The notes under the pieces were generated by a model. It saw nothing but the letters and a program-made list of their open reading frames with translations, ran no database searches and was not told the DNA's origin. This document shows, in pieces, positions 5,573 to 14,248 of a stretch of 24,999 nt of DNA (the stretch's first letter is position 1; the number at the start of each line of letters is the position of its first letter). Origin of the DNA: an uncultured Chloroflexota bacterium (GTDB taxonomy: Bacteria; Chloroflexota; Limnocylindria; Limnocylindrales; Limnocylindraceae); contig CAJARA010000145.1 in NCBI GenBank assembly GCA_903944295.1, forward strand, positions 1 through 24,999, written 5' to 3'. Position numbers and translations under genes: made by a program.

Positions 5573-6862
5573 GTGAGTCAGAGGAAGCCCGCACCGATCT
5601 CTCGCCCAACTGCAGCAGCTGTGGGCATCCAGCGCGACGTGCGCTATCTGATCGGGGCGCAGGCGGTCTCCACCTTCGGCTCGTTCATCACGCGCGCGGC
5701 ACTCCCCCTGCTTGCGATCATCGGACTACGGATCTCCCCTGCAGAGGCGGCACTTCTCGCCGCAGTCGACCTGATCGCAGCCGCACTGATCAGCCAGGTC
5801 GCCGGCGTCTGGATTGACCGACTCCCACGCCGTCCCGTACTTATCAGCACCGATTTGATTCGCGCGCTGCTTCTTGGCAGTATCCCGCTCGCCGCAGCAC
5901 TCTTTGGCGGTGTCACGCTCGCGCATCTCATCGCCGTGAGCGCTCTCACTGGCATGTGCGCCACCGCCTTCGATATTGCCGAGCGCAGCTACCTGGCCGG
6001 GCTCGTACCAGCACCACAGCTCCGCGCCGTGCTCGCCCGAGTACTCGGAATCCGCGGCGCAGCAGAGTTCTTCGGCTTCGGCAGCGCTGGTATTCTGATC
6101 GGTACCATCGGGGGCCCAGCGGCGATCGGCGTTGACGCCGTCACGTATATCGTCTCGGCACTCCTTATCACCGCGCTGCGCGTCCGTGAGCCTCGCCTCC
6201 CTGCGGCGAAGCAGCGACGTAGCTTCATTACTGAAGCGCGTGAGGGCTTTACGAAGACGTGGGCGATCCCCATCCTGCGACCGCTACTCGGCACAAGCGC
6301 GGCGATCGGGCTCTACTTCGGCCTCTTCCGCTCCGCGTACATGATTTATGTCGCACGAACGCTCGACCTCCCCGCAGAGGCGATCGGGTTCGTGATCGCG
6401 ACGGGCGGGATCGCGTCGTACATGGGAGGAGTGCTCACCGAGCGCATCTCTCAAGCACTCGGCACTGGCCGCGCCATCAGTGTCAGCCTGATCATCGTTG
6501 GCGTTGGCCTTGCGCTCGTCCCACTTGCGCCTGCCGCATCAATCCTTGGCATCGCACTCCTGATTGCACATCAGTTGCTCAGTGATGGCTTTGAGACGGT
6601 ATGGGAGGCGAATCAGGGGGCGATCCGCGGGCGTGTCCTGCCCGATGCGCTTCAGGGACGCGCCAATGCGGCATTTGAAGGGATCAGCATCCTTGGGCGG
6701 CTCGCTGGGATCCTTCTCGGCGGTGCGCTCGGAAGCTCTATCGCTGGGAGTGGCGCGGCACTCTTCGCTGGTGCAGCCGCTTCAATCGTTGCCGGCCTTG
6801 CCATTGCCACCACGCGCCTCGGTCGCGTGAAGCGGATCAGCGAACTCCCGCAGGCGCGCTAG
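5573..6862 (+). CDS. MFS transporter, putative exporter
   Basis: This is a major facilitator superfamily permease of about 429 residues with 11-12 hydrophobic segments. The first begins at YLIGAQAVSTFGSF. The loop GVWIDRLPRRPVLISTDLIRA fits the MFS motif A (G-x-x-x-D-R-x-x-R-R). Together with the helix PLLAIIGLRISPAEAALLAAVDLIAA it resembles the drug/siderophore exporters of the EntS-like (DHA3) type; the substrate cannot be told. I chose GTG at 5573 because a -10-like TACGCT is 6 bases before it; GTG at 5558 would add five residues. The gene is the only plus-strand gene between ftsY and ffh and interrupts an otherwise conserved pair. It converges with ftsY with a 19-base gap and no clear terminator. 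It is probably a lineage-specific insertion. Confidence 0.85.
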   Translation: MSQRKPAPISRPTAAAVGIQRDVRYLIGAQAVSTFGSFITRAALPLLAIIGLRISPAEAALLAAVDLIAAALISQVAGVWIDRLPRRPVLISTDLIRALLLGSIPLAAALFGGVTLAHLIAVSALTGMCATAFDIAERSYLAGLVPAPQLRAVLARVLGIRGAAEFFGFGSAGILIGTIGGPAAIGVDAVTYIVSALLITALRVREPRLPAAKQRRSFITEAREGFTKTWAIPILRPLLGTSAAIGLYFGLFRSAYMIYVARTLDLPAEAIGFVIATGGIASYMGGVLTERISQALGTGRAISVSLIIVGVGLALVPLAPAASILGIALLIAHQLLSDGFETVWEANQGAIRGRVLPDALQGRANAAFEGISILGRLAGILLGGALGSSIAGSGAALFAGAAASIVAGLAIATTRLGRVKRISELPQAR

Positions 6863-6881
6863 CGATCCGTTACTCGCTTCG

Positions 6882-7808
6882 CTACGCCTCGCTCCTTGCA
6901 CCCTCACCGAGTAGGCCAGCAACATAGGCGGCGGCATCGAACGGGAGTAGGTCGGTACCGCGTTCACCCACGCCAACCCAACGCACAGGGAGTGACAGTT
7001 CACGACGCACAGAGAGCGCCACGCCACCGCGTGCACCAGCATCCAACTTCGTGAGAATCACGCCGTCAACACCGGCCGCCCGATCAAACCCCTTCGCCTG
7101 CGCAAGTCCGTTCTGCCCAGCTGTAGCGTCCAGAACCAGCAGCACCTCAACCTTTGCGTCAGGGGCGAGCTTTCCGATCACACGCCGCATCTTGGAGAGC
7201 TCCTCCATCAGGCCGCTCTTTGTTTGCATGCGCCCAGCGGTATCAATGATCACCGGCTGAAGTTTTCGCGCACTTGCCGCAGTGAGCGCGTCGTGAATCG
7301 CCGCGGATGGATCACCACCTGGTCGACCCTCAATGATTTCAACCCCCTCTCGCTCGGCGAGGAGTCGCAACTGTTCAATTGCCGCCGCCCGAAAGGTATC
7401 GGCAGCGACAAGGAGCGGCTCGCCGCCCGCCGCCTTCGCCCGCGCAGCAAGCTTTGCTGCAGAGGTGGTCTTCCCTGCCCCATTGACGCCAACAAGGAGG
7501 ATCACCTCGATCTCCGCATCGGTAGACGCCGAGCGATCCACATCTTCTTGCATCAACCGCATCAGTGCGGTGTGGAGCCGCGCGTGGCCGTCACCATCAC
7601 GGATCTCCTGTGCGTCTGCGATGATCGCGCGCGCCGTTGCAGTTCCGGCGTCGCTCAGAATCAACGCCTCTTCCAGCGCACTCCAATCTGGTTCGGGGGC
7701 GAGTGAGCGGCGAAGCGCCTGAATGATGCCGCCAGCAGAAGGGGCGGTTGCGGCGCTGATGCTGCTCTGCTCTTCCTTTGTTGATTTGCGCCAGAAGGCG
7801 AGCTTCAA
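6882..7808 (-). CDS. ftsY: Signal recognition particle receptor FtsY
   Basis: FtsY is the membrane-associated partner of Ffh. The product has 308 residues, with a short N-terminal region lacking the long acidic A domain of E. coli FtsY, as in many Gram-positive-like bacteria. The NG domain is intact: G1 GVNGAGKTTSAAKLA (107-121), AADTFRAAAIEQL, DTAGRMQTKSGLMEEL, the guanine motif TKLDAGARGG, and VGVGERGTDLLPFDA at the end. The start is TTG, overlapping the smc stop as TTGA, so translation is coupled. The first residues (MKLAFWRKS) may form an amphipathic membrane-binding stretch. Unlike Ffh in this window, its GTPase motifs are standard. Confidence 0.96.
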   Translation of the reverse strand: MKLAFWRKSTKEEQSSISAATAPSAGGIIQALRRSLAPEPDWSALEEALILSDAGTATARAIIADAQEIRDGDGHARLHTALMRLMQEDVDRSASTDAEIEVILLVGVNGAGKTTSAAKLAARAKAAGGEPLLVAADTFRAAAIEQLRLLAEREGVEIIEGRPGGDPSAAIHDALTAASARKLQPVIIDTAGRMQTKSGLMEELSKMRRVIGKLAPDAKVEVLLVLDATAGQNGLAQAKGFDRAAGVDGVILTKLDAGARGGVALSVRRELSLPVRWVGVGERGTDLLPFDAAAYVAGLLGEGARSEA

Positions 7809-10800
7809 CGGATCGCCTCGCGCTCCGCACGCTCAGCACGGGCAGCGTCGGCGATCTTCTTCGCCTCATCCAGTCGGAGGCCGAAGACGCGGCTCGCCGC
7901 ATCCTCACCAGCGGTGACACCCCAGAGACTATCTGCCACCTCAACGGTGCCGCGGTTGTGTGTGATCACGATGACCTGAGTGCGCTCGCTCAGCTCGCGA
8001 ATCGCATCACCGAAACGTGTCACGTTCGCCTCATCAAGGGCCGCATCGACCTCATCAAGCACCACGAATGGGAGTGGGCGCACGGCGAGCATACCGAGAA
8101 GGAGTGCGACACCGGTGAGTGCGCGCTCGCCGCCAGAGAGGAGTGAGAGCTGCTGTCGTCGCTTCAGCGGTGGCCGGGCATCAATCTCTACACCCGGACG
8201 ACGTACGCCATCCTCTGCGGCGAGTCGCAGTTGCGCGTCACCGCCTCCGAAGAGGAGTTGGAAGTTCGCGGAGAAGCTCGTCTGCAGCGCGGTGAACTGC
8301 TCAGCAAATGTGCTCTCAACGAGTGTGTCCAACTCGTTCATGAGCTCTGATGCCTTAGCGATCGCGCCGTCAAGGTCGACCGTCTGCGCCTCGAGGCTCT
8401 CAAGCCGATCTCGCAGCTCACGGTGTTCAATCGCAACGCTCGCACCACCCGCATCAAGCGGGCCAATCTTTCGTCGTAGGCGCTCAAGCGTGCGAATCTC
8501 TTCAGGATCAGGCGCGCTCGGTGTGCTGGCGCTTCCGTGGCCGGCAGCTGAACCCCAATACTCAAGGAGTGCAACCGCCTGCTCGCGAGCAGCCGCCTCT
8601 CGCGCAGCGTTACCCTCACTACCGGCGGCATCGGTCAGCTCTCCCTCAGTAGGTTCCGTAACGGATGCGCGAAGGTGCGACGGGATCCCCGCCGCAATGC
8701 GTGCATCGTCCGCGAGACGGCGCCCGAACGCTGCGAGGTCGCCACTCAACTCTTCAATCAGCCGCTCGTATTCAAACTCAAGGCCCTGCGCGTCGCGCTC
8801 CAGTGGTCGCAACGCTTCATCAAGATGCGCCTCACGGCCACGAAGTGTTCGCTTCCTCTCTTCGTCAGCGGCACTCTCGCGCTCAATCGCCTCCTGTTGT
8901 TCGGCGAGTGTCTGCACCAGCCGCTCTCGTTCAGCGACCGCGACCTGTGCAGCCTCAGACCGGCCGATTAGATCGCTGCGCTCCACTTGAAGTGCGGCGC
9001 TTCGTGACTCAAGTGCGCCCCGCTCCTCTGCTGCACGGGCGATCCGCGCCGTTGCGGCGGCAACACTCGCATCGCCGCGCGCACGAGCGATCTCCCATGT
9101 CCGTAGTGCCTGTCGGTCCGCCTCCACTGCAGCGGAGACCACCCCCCTGCGCTCGGTCAGCTCACGGATGCGATCCTGCCACTCCTGCGCGGCACCGCTA
9201 CTGCTCGTCGCCCCCTGAGCGCTTGCTTGCAGCTGATCCCTTCGCGCGCGGAGGTCACGGAGCGTCTCTGAGAGTTGCTGGAGGCGTGTTTCGCGGTCTG
9301 CACTCTTCCGCGTTGCCCCCGCAAGCTCCCGTTCTGCCTCTGCGCGTAGATCTGCAGCGCTGCGCACCGCGCTCCGTGCAGCGAGGTCGGCTGCACGACT
9401 GGTGAGCGCCCCCTTCACCGCTTCGGCGAGGCGGCCCCCTTCGGCGTCTGCCTCTGCGCGTAGTGCGGCTGATGCGGCACTGCGGCGTTCAAGTTCCCCA
9501 GCGAGACGCGCGGTCTCACTATCAAGGAGCGCGTCTTCGGATTCGGTTTCTCGGGTGACGAGGCCGCCAGCGCGGATGACCGCACCACCACGCGTAACGA
9601 TCAGCCCACCGGCTGGAAGATCTTGCAGCGCGTCGAGCGCGCTGGCGACAGATGGCGCAACCGCAACTCCGGCCAGGATGCGCTGGAGGACTCCATCTGG
9701 ATCGTTGAGGATCTCACCGCTCAGTCGCGGGAGCGTTGGATGATCGGCGATCGCTGACTGCGTTACCCCTTCAATCAATAGCGCACCCTGCTCGTCGTCA
9801 AGAAGGGTTGCACCACTCCGGTCAACGATAAATCCGCGCGCGAGTGCACCGAGGGCGGCCAAGACGGCGCTACGACCCTCTTCACGAATCTCAACGCCAG
9901 CCAAGAGGCTTCGACCGCCGATCGCGCGCGCAGCGCGAGCCAGTGCACGCTCTTGAAGTGCGGTGCGGCGTGCCTCTAACGCGCTGAGTCGTCCTTGCAG
10001 TGTTGCGCTCTCCGCCTCAGCGGCGCGCGCGGCGCTGTCGCGATCACCAACCAGTGCGCGCGCCTTCGCCTCGGCAGCCTCAGCGGCGGTCGCCGCTGCA
10101 GTTGCACGTTCGAGTCGACTTGCTGCCTCCGTATAGGCGGTCGCTGTCGTATCTCGACGTCCCGTAGCTGCAATCAGATCCTCTGTGGAGTGATCAGCAT
10201 CGACCGCCTCAAGTTCCGCCTCGCTGCGGAGGATGCGCGCCTCAGTCTCTGCAAGTTCAGATGAGCGTGAGCGCTCTGCGCGAATGAGCGACTGTCCGCT
10301 CGCCGCCTCGCTCGAACCCTCGCCACTCAGCGCGCGTAGTTCTCGCCGGGCGGTTGCAAGGTCGGCATCAAGAAGTTCAAGTGCTGCGGCCGCCTCTGCA
10401 TCAGCGGCGGGGGCTGGCGTGGCGCGGATCTGCTCAACGGCGAAGACCTCTCGCTCCGCAGCTGCAACCTCGGCGCTGAGTCGCTCCGTGTCGCGCTCCA
10501 CCGCTGCCGCCTCTGCATCAGAGCGCGCGCGATTTCGCTCCGCAGCCTCGCGCGCTGTTCGCGCCGCCTCTAACTGCTGGCGTGCCGCTTCTAGAGCGAG
10601 TCGAGCCTCTGCCAGTCGTACGCGGCGCACCTGTGCCTCACCATCCGCGGAGCGCAGCGCCTCTCGGACGGTGGCGAGCTCTGCGCTGACCTCACTCAGT
10701 CGGGTGCGACTCTGGATGCGACGTGTTGTAAACCAGCCGGCACGCTGCGCGCCAAGCGTTGCGATTCGATCAACCGCCTCAGAGAGGAGCTCGTCACGTC

Positions 10801-11446
10801 CAGCCTCCTGGCGCGCGAGTGTGGCGAGACGACGCTCCTGGGGCCGAAGCGCCGAAAGGATCTCCTCAACGCGGGCACGATTCTCGGTTGCCTCTTTCAT
10901 CTCAGACTCTGCGCGCGCGCGACGTCGCTCGTGTCGCGCCGTGCCAGCAAACTCTTCTACTAGGGCGCGACGCTCTTCAGCGCGCAGACTCAGCGCCTGA
11001 TCTACCGCACCCTGTCCAATAAAGAGGAGTCCGTTCTCAGCGAGCCCAGCACCGTCAAGAAGTTCGTTCAGGTCGCGGAGTCGGATGCGTTCGCGATTGA
11101 GCAGATACTCCTGACCACCGCCGCGATCGGCGCGACGTGCGATCTCAATCTCCGTGAAGGGGAGATCGAAGAGTCCATCGTCATTTGCAATGCTGAGCGA
11201 AACTTCCGCGAGGCCGAGCTGCCGCCGCTTCTCGGAGCCGGCGAAGATCACCTCATCAACGCGCTTTGAGCGAATGCCGCGGCCCGCCTCGCCGAGCGCC
11301 CAACGCAGCGCATCAACGATATTCGACTTACCGCTCCCGTTCGGCCCCACAATCGCAGTGATCCCCGGGGTGAAGGCGATCGTCGTCTTATCTGCGAAGG
11401 TCTTGAATCCGCTAAGGCGAACCTCGCGAAGTCGGAGACGGCTCAT
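7805..11446 (-). CDS. smc: Chromosome segregation ATPase SMC
   Basis: SMC dimers organise and segregate the chromosome. The 1213-residue product has the full layout. The N-terminal ATPase half has Walker A GPNGSGKSN (34-42) and FIGQGAVDQAL with the EERRALVEEFAG continuation (near 142-168). A long Ala/Arg/Glu-rich coiled coil follows, then a hinge at about 508-640 containing SLLAGVEI and IVTRGGAVIRAGG, and a second coiled coil. The C-terminal head has the signature LSGGERALTGVALLLG, Walker B PFVVLDEVDAALD, and ITHNRGTVEVAD. Length is normal (about 1150-1200). The ATG start overlaps the rnc stop as ATGA, the same rnc-smc-ftsY coupling as in Bacillus. The partners scpA and scpB are not in the window. 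Confidence 0.97.
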   Translation of the reverse strand: MSRLRLREVRLSGFKTFADKTTIAFTPGITAIVGPNGSGKSNIVDALRWALGEAGRGIRSKRVDEVIFAGSEKRRQLGLAEVSLSIANDDGLFDLPFTEIEIARRADRGGGQEYLLNRERIRLRDLNELLDGAGLAENGLLFIGQGAVDQALSLRAEERRALVEEFAGTARHERRRARAESEMKEATENRARVEEILSALRPQERRLATLARQEAGRDELLSEAVDRIATLGAQRAGWFTTRRIQSRTRLSEVSAELATVREALRSADGEAQVRRVRLAEARLALEAARQQLEAARTAREAAERNRARSDAEAAAVERDTERLSAEVAAAEREVFAVEQIRATPAPAADAEAAAALELLDADLATARRELRALSGEGSSEAASGQSLIRAERSRSSELAETEARILRSEAELEAVDADHSTEDLIAATGRRDTTATAYTEAASRLERATAAATAAEAAEAKARALVGDRDSAARAAEAESATLQGRLSALEARRTALQERALARAARAIGGRSLLAGVEIREEGRSAVLAALGALARGFIVDRSGATLLDDEQGALLIEGVTQSAIADHPTLPRLSGEILNDPDGVLQRILAGVAVAPSVASALDALQDLPAGGLIVTRGGAVIRAGGLVTRETESEDALLDSETARLAGELERRSAASAALRAEADAEGGRLAEAVKGALTSRAADLAARSAVRSAADLRAEAERELAGATRKSADRETRLQQLSETLRDLRARRDQLQASAQGATSSSGAAQEWQDRIRELTERRGVVSAAVEADRQALRTWEIARARGDASVAAATARIARAAEERGALESRSAALQVERSDLIGRSEAAQVAVAERERLVQTLAEQQEAIERESAADEERKRTLRGREAHLDEALRPLERDAQGLEFEYERLIEELSGDLAAFGRRLADDARIAAGIPSHLRASVTEPTEGELTDAAGSEGNAAREAAAREQAVALLEYWGSAAGHGSASTPSAPDPEEIRTLERLRRKIGPLDAGGASVAIEHRELRDRLESLEAQTVDLDGAIAKASELMNELDTLVESTFAEQFTALQTSFSANFQLLFGGGDAQLRLAAEDGVRRPGVEIDARPPLKRRQQLSLLSGGERALTGVALLLGMLAVRPLPFVVLDEVDAALDEANVTRFGDAIRELSERTQVIVITHNRGTVEVADSLWGVTAGEDAASRVFGLRLDEAKKIADAARAERAEREAIR

Positions 11447-12165
11447 CGGACCGCCTCCTTCGTCACGCCGAGCAGATCAATCGCCGCCTCTGCAGCCGCC
11501 GCCTCTGCAGCACGCCGACTTGGGCCACTCCCTCGCGCAACCTCTCCCCCGTCAATACGAACGGCGCACTCGTAGATGCGCTCATGTTCAGGGCCACTCG
11601 TGCTGATGATGTCGTAGCGCGGCAGCGAACCGTTGCGCGCCTGCGTCCACTCCTGCAGCATCGTCTTGATCCCCTTTCCGATCGCCGCGCGTGGCGCAGC
11701 GATCTCAGGCTCAAGGTGTGTCAACACGAAGCGTTCCGCAGCCTCGAATCCGTGTGCGAGATAGACGGCGCCGATAATCGCTTCGAGCGCTGCGGCGAGA
11801 GCCGCCGGTCGCTGCCCGCCACCACGCTGCGCCTCGCCCTCACCGAGAAGGAGAAGTTCATCAAGTGCGAGCCGCTGCGCAACATCGGCAAGGCCAATGC
11901 GGCTCACGATTGAGGCGCGGCGCTCAGAGAGGTCGCCTTCAGATGCGGTTGGGTCCGCGGTATAGAGGGCAGCGCTCACCACAGCACCAAGGACGGCATC
12001 ACCGAGAAACTCAAGTCGCTCGTTGTCCTCGGTCGCCCCAGATTGATGGCGGCGAGAGGGATGGGTCAGCGCAAGGAGGAGGAGTTCCTCTGCGCCAGGA
12101 AGAATCCCGAGGCGCAGCGCAACACGCGAGGCGTGGTCAAGCGTGGAGTCTGCGGCCTGGCTCAC
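11443..12165 (-). CDS. rnc: Ribonuclease III
   Basis: RNase III cuts double-stranded RNA in rRNA precursors and mRNAs. The 240-residue product has the catalytic domain with the signature NERLEFLGDAVLGAVVS (residues about 48-64), the second acidic cluster EAIIGAVYLAHG near 130-141, and a C-terminal double-stranded RNA-binding domain (KTMLQEWTQARNGSLPRYDII, ending GSGPSRRAAEAAAAEAAI). The start is GTG, 42 bases after acpP, with no strong ribosome binding site. The gap holds a perfect 7-bp hairpin. plsX/acpP-rnc-smc-ftsY order is conserved. Confidence 0.96.
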   Translation of the reverse strand: MSQAADSTLDHASRVALRLGILPGAEELLLLALTHPSRRHQSGATEDNERLEFLGDAVLGAVVSAALYTADPTASEGDLSERRASIVSRIGLADVAQRLALDELLLLGEGEAQRGGGQRPAALAAALEAIIGAVYLAHGFEAAERFVLTHLEPEIAAPRAAIGKGIKTMLQEWTQARNGSLPRYDIISTSGPEHERIYECAVRIDGGEVARGSGPSRRAAEAAAAEAAIDLLGVTKEAVR

Positions 12166-12184
12166 GATCGAAGGGGTGGCGCCA

Positions 12185-12202
12185 GGCGGCCAGCGGGCCG
12201 CC
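12185..12202 (-). other. intercistronic hairpin between acpP and rnc
   Basis: GGCGGCC (12185-12191) and GGCCGCC (12196-12202) form a perfect 7-bp stem with a 4-base loop, immediately 3' of acpP. No T-run follows on the minus strand, so it is probably an mRNA-stabilising or processing hairpin rather than a classic terminator. Confidence 0.5.
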
Positions 12203-12207
12203 GCACC

Positions 12208-12453
12208 TTACGCCTTCTTCTCGACGATCGCGTTGACCGCGTCTTGCACCGTCTTGATCTTGGTCAGCTCTTCGTCTGCAATCGTGACGCCGAACTTCTC
12301 CTCAAGGCCCATCGCGAACTCAACGAGGTCGAGTGAGTCTGCGTTGAGGTCCTCGATGAAGGCCGCCTCGAGGGTGACCTTCTCCTTCTCGACGCCAAGC
12401 TGCTCAACGATGTAGCTCTGAAGCTCCTGGAAGATCTGTGCGCTGTCGCTCAT
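12208..12453 (-). CDS. acpP: Acyl carrier protein
   Basis: ACP carries growing acyl chains on a 4'-phosphopantetheine arm during fatty acid synthesis and donates acyl groups to PlsX. The 81-residue product is full length and acidic, with the attachment motif ADSLDLVE and Ser40 as the modified residue, followed by FAMGLEEKFGVTIADEE. The start ATG overlaps the nusB stop as ATGA. It lies two genes after plsX, its functional partner, with nusB between them; fabD and fabG, often found here in Firmicutes, are absent. Confidence 0.97.
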   Translation of the reverse strand: MSDSAQIFQELQSYIVEQLGVEKEKVTLEAAFIEDLNADSLDLVEFAMGLEEKFGVTIADEELTKIKTVQDAVNAIVEKKA

Positions 12454-12932
12454 CTCTCGCTCCCTCCATCTCTCTCCGCTGTCGCGGTGCTCACCTCACG
12501 GTGAGCCGTCCCGAGGACGCCGCTCACCAGTTTTCGTGCCGGCTCACCACTGTAGGTGCGAGCCAGAGCCGTCCAGGCCGCGAGTGCCTCCGCAGGCGCC
12601 GCCGCGCGCGAGTGTAGCACCTCGGCTAGGCCCGCCCGAAGGATTGTGCGGTCGATATGGGTCATTGACGCGAGGGGAAACGCGGGGGCGAGACGCTCCA
12701 GCGTTGCATCAAGATGTGGCCGCCGCTCCTCAATCAGGGCGATCAGCGCACTAGCAACCGCAAGCGGCTCCCCCTCAACCTCGCCAGAGCTCGCACGTCG
12801 GCCGAGGATCTCCCCTGCGCTGCGGAGCCCGAACTCCGCTTCATAGAGAGCGGTGAGTGCGTCACGACGACCAGCATTTCGCAGACGTAGCGCTGCATCA
12901 CGTGGCGCAGCTGGCGACTTCTTCCCAGGCAT
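12450..12932 (-). CDS. nusB: Transcription antitermination factor NusB
   Basis: NusB binds boxA RNA with NusE (S10) and supports rRNA antitermination. The family pattern is present: RRDALTALYEAEFGLRS near the N-terminus, IEERRPHLDATLERLAPAFPLASMTHIDRTILRAGLAEVL in the middle, then AWTALARTYSGEPARKLVSGVLG. I use the ATG at 12932, two bases past the plsX stop (160 residues). An ATG at 12965 would add 11 residues inside plsX; neither has a good ribosome binding site. Its position between plsX and acpP is unusual. Confidence 0.88.
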   Translation of the reverse strand: MPGKKSPAAPRDAALRLRNAGRRDALTALYEAEFGLRSAGEILGRRASSGEVEGEPLAVASALIALIEERRPHLDATLERLAPAFPLASMTHIDRTILRAGLAEVLHSRAAAPAEALAAWTALARTYSGEPARKLVSGVLGTAHREVSTATAERDGGSER

Positions 12933-12933
12933 C

Positions 12934-13986
12934 TCAGGAGGGGGGCGGACCGCTTGGGAGGCCATCTGCCGAAACGGAGGGGGCCTCAGCGAGCGCCGTG
13001 GCGATGCGCGTATTGATCCCTTCGCGAACCGCGTCCGCAGCAGTGCCGCAGGCGTAATAGATCATGCGACTGCGCGCGCGGCCATGCGTGATCACGACAC
13101 TCCCCTTCACGCCAAGGAGGATTGCGCCGCCGATGCGCTCATAGTCAAGCTTCGCACGAATACGCGCAATCGCCGGTCGCATCAGAAGTGCCGCGATCGG
13201 ACCGAACGGGAACCTGCGGAACTCCGCGCGGAACATGTCGGTGATCGCAGTGGTGACCCCCTCAACGAGTTTGATTGAGACGTTGCCGAGCACCGCGTCG
13301 CAGACCACCACATCAGCCTCATCCGATGCAAGGTGGCGCCCCTCAACGTTCCCCGTGAAGTTGAGGTCGGCAAGATCAAGCAGTTCCGTTGCCCGCTGAA
13401 TCCGCTGATCGCCCTTCCCCTTCTCTTCGCCAATTGAAAGAAGGGCAACACGCGGATTCGGCACACCGAGCACACGCTCGGAGAAGACGCTCCCCATGTG
13501 CGCGAACTGATAGAGATTCTCTGGCGTTGCGTCAGGGTTTGCGCCAATGTCCAAGATCACGAGTGGCTTCTCGCGCAAGAGGAACTGCACCGCGAGGGCG
13601 GGGCGATCAACTCCAGGGAGGCGTCCGAGTCGTAAGACTGCCGCCGCCATGCCAGCACCGGTGTGACCAGCAGTAACGACTGCGTCGGCGAGCCCCTCGC
13701 GCACAAGATTCGTCGCAACAAGGATCGAGGCGCCCTTTCGCTCGCGAAGCGCCTGCGCGGGGTGCTCATCCATGCCGATGACATCTGGTCCGTGCACGAT
13801 GCGCGTATTCGCAGGGAGTGTGCCGCCAGCAAGCTTCAGGAGGAGTGGCTCATCGCCAACAAGGATCAGCTCGTCGTGTGGGTTCTCATTCGCCCAACGG
13901 ATGCCGCCTGGGACTACCTCTGCGGGACCGTGGTCGCCGCCCATTGCATCGAGTGCAAGGCGGACGCGGCCTAACGGCGCGGCCAT
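12934..13986 (-). CDS. plsX: Phosphate acyltransferase PlsX
   Basis: PlsX converts acyl-ACP and phosphate to acyl-phosphate, the acyl donor for PlsY in phospholipid synthesis. The 350-residue product has the family opening LALDAMGGDHGP, GTLPANTRIVHGPDVIGMDEHPAQALR, the TAGHTGAGMAAAV motif, LVILDIGANPDATPENLYQFAHMG, and GVPNPRVALLSIGEEKGKGD. Near the end are LDYERIGGAILLGVKGSVVITHG and residues after it. The ATG at 13986 lies 7 bases after rpmF. rpmF-plsX pairing is very widespread. Fatty acid kinase FakA in this window makes the same acyl-phosphate from exogenous fatty acids. Confidence 0.97.
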   Translation of the reverse strand: MAAPLGRVRLALDAMGGDHGPAEVVPGGIRWANENPHDELILVGDEPLLLKLAGGTLPANTRIVHGPDVIGMDEHPAQALRERKGASILVATNLVREGLADAVVTAGHTGAGMAAAVLRLGRLPGVDRPALAVQFLLREKPLVILDIGANPDATPENLYQFAHMGSVFSERVLGVPNPRVALLSIGEEKGKGDQRIQRATELLDLADLNFTGNVEGRHLASDEADVVVCDAVLGNVSIKLVEGVTTAITDMFRAEFRRFPFGPIAALLMRPAIARIRAKLDYERIGGAILLGVKGSVVITHGRARSRMIYYACGTAADAVREGINTRIATALAEAPSVSADGLPSGPPPS

Positions 13987-13993
13987 GGGTGAA

Positions 13994-14197
13994 CTAGGCG
14001 TCAGTTGGTTCCGTGTCCGGCGCTGGGCGTCGGATCACTTCGCGGCCCCGATAGGTGCCGCAGGCGAGACAGGCGTGATGTGCGCGCTTGGTTGCACCGC
14101 ACTGGGCGCAGCGATCCATCGCCGGAATCGTCAGCGCATGATGCGCGCGACGATCTCCCTGGCGGGATTTCGATGCCTTTCGCTTTGGTACGCCCAT
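13994..14197 (-). CDS. rpmF: 50S ribosomal protein L32
   Basis: L32 is a small zinc-ribbon protein of the large subunit. The start is the ATG at 14197 giving MGVPKRKASKSRQ, the family hallmark (AVPKRKtSKsR); an in-frame ATG 18 bases upstream is unlikely. The product is 67 residues with the zinc ligands CAQCG (residues about 29-33) and CLACG, spaced as in zinc-binding (C+) L32 forms. The C-terminal APDTEPTDA is a small acidic extension. It follows yceD by 120 bases and precedes plsX by 7. Confidence 0.95.
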   Translation of the reverse strand: MGVPKRKASKSRQGDRRAHHALTIPAMDRCAQCGATKRAHHACLACGTYRGREVIRRPAPDTEPTDA

Positions 14198-14219
14198 CGC
14201 TGATGAACCTCGCACTCTC

Positions 14220-14233
14220 TGCCCTGAGGGGCA
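14220..14233 (-). other. small hairpin in the rpmF leader
   Basis: TGCCC (14220-14224) pairs with GGGCA (14229-14233) across a 4-base loop, in the presumed untranslated leader of rpmF about 23 bases before its ATG. It could influence translation; short GC hairpins are frequent by chance. Confidence 0.3.
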
Positions 14234-14248
14234 TGACTTGGAGAGCGA

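Noticed and set aside
6862..6884. Terminator between the MFS gene and ftsY
   Set aside because: AGCGA and TCGCT can pair over an 8-base loop, but the stem is short and no T-run exists on either strand.
7980..10999. Several long plus-strand frames rich in Ser, Arg and Ala
   Set aside because: They are antisense to the coiled coils of smc. The sense strand has all SMC motifs in order.
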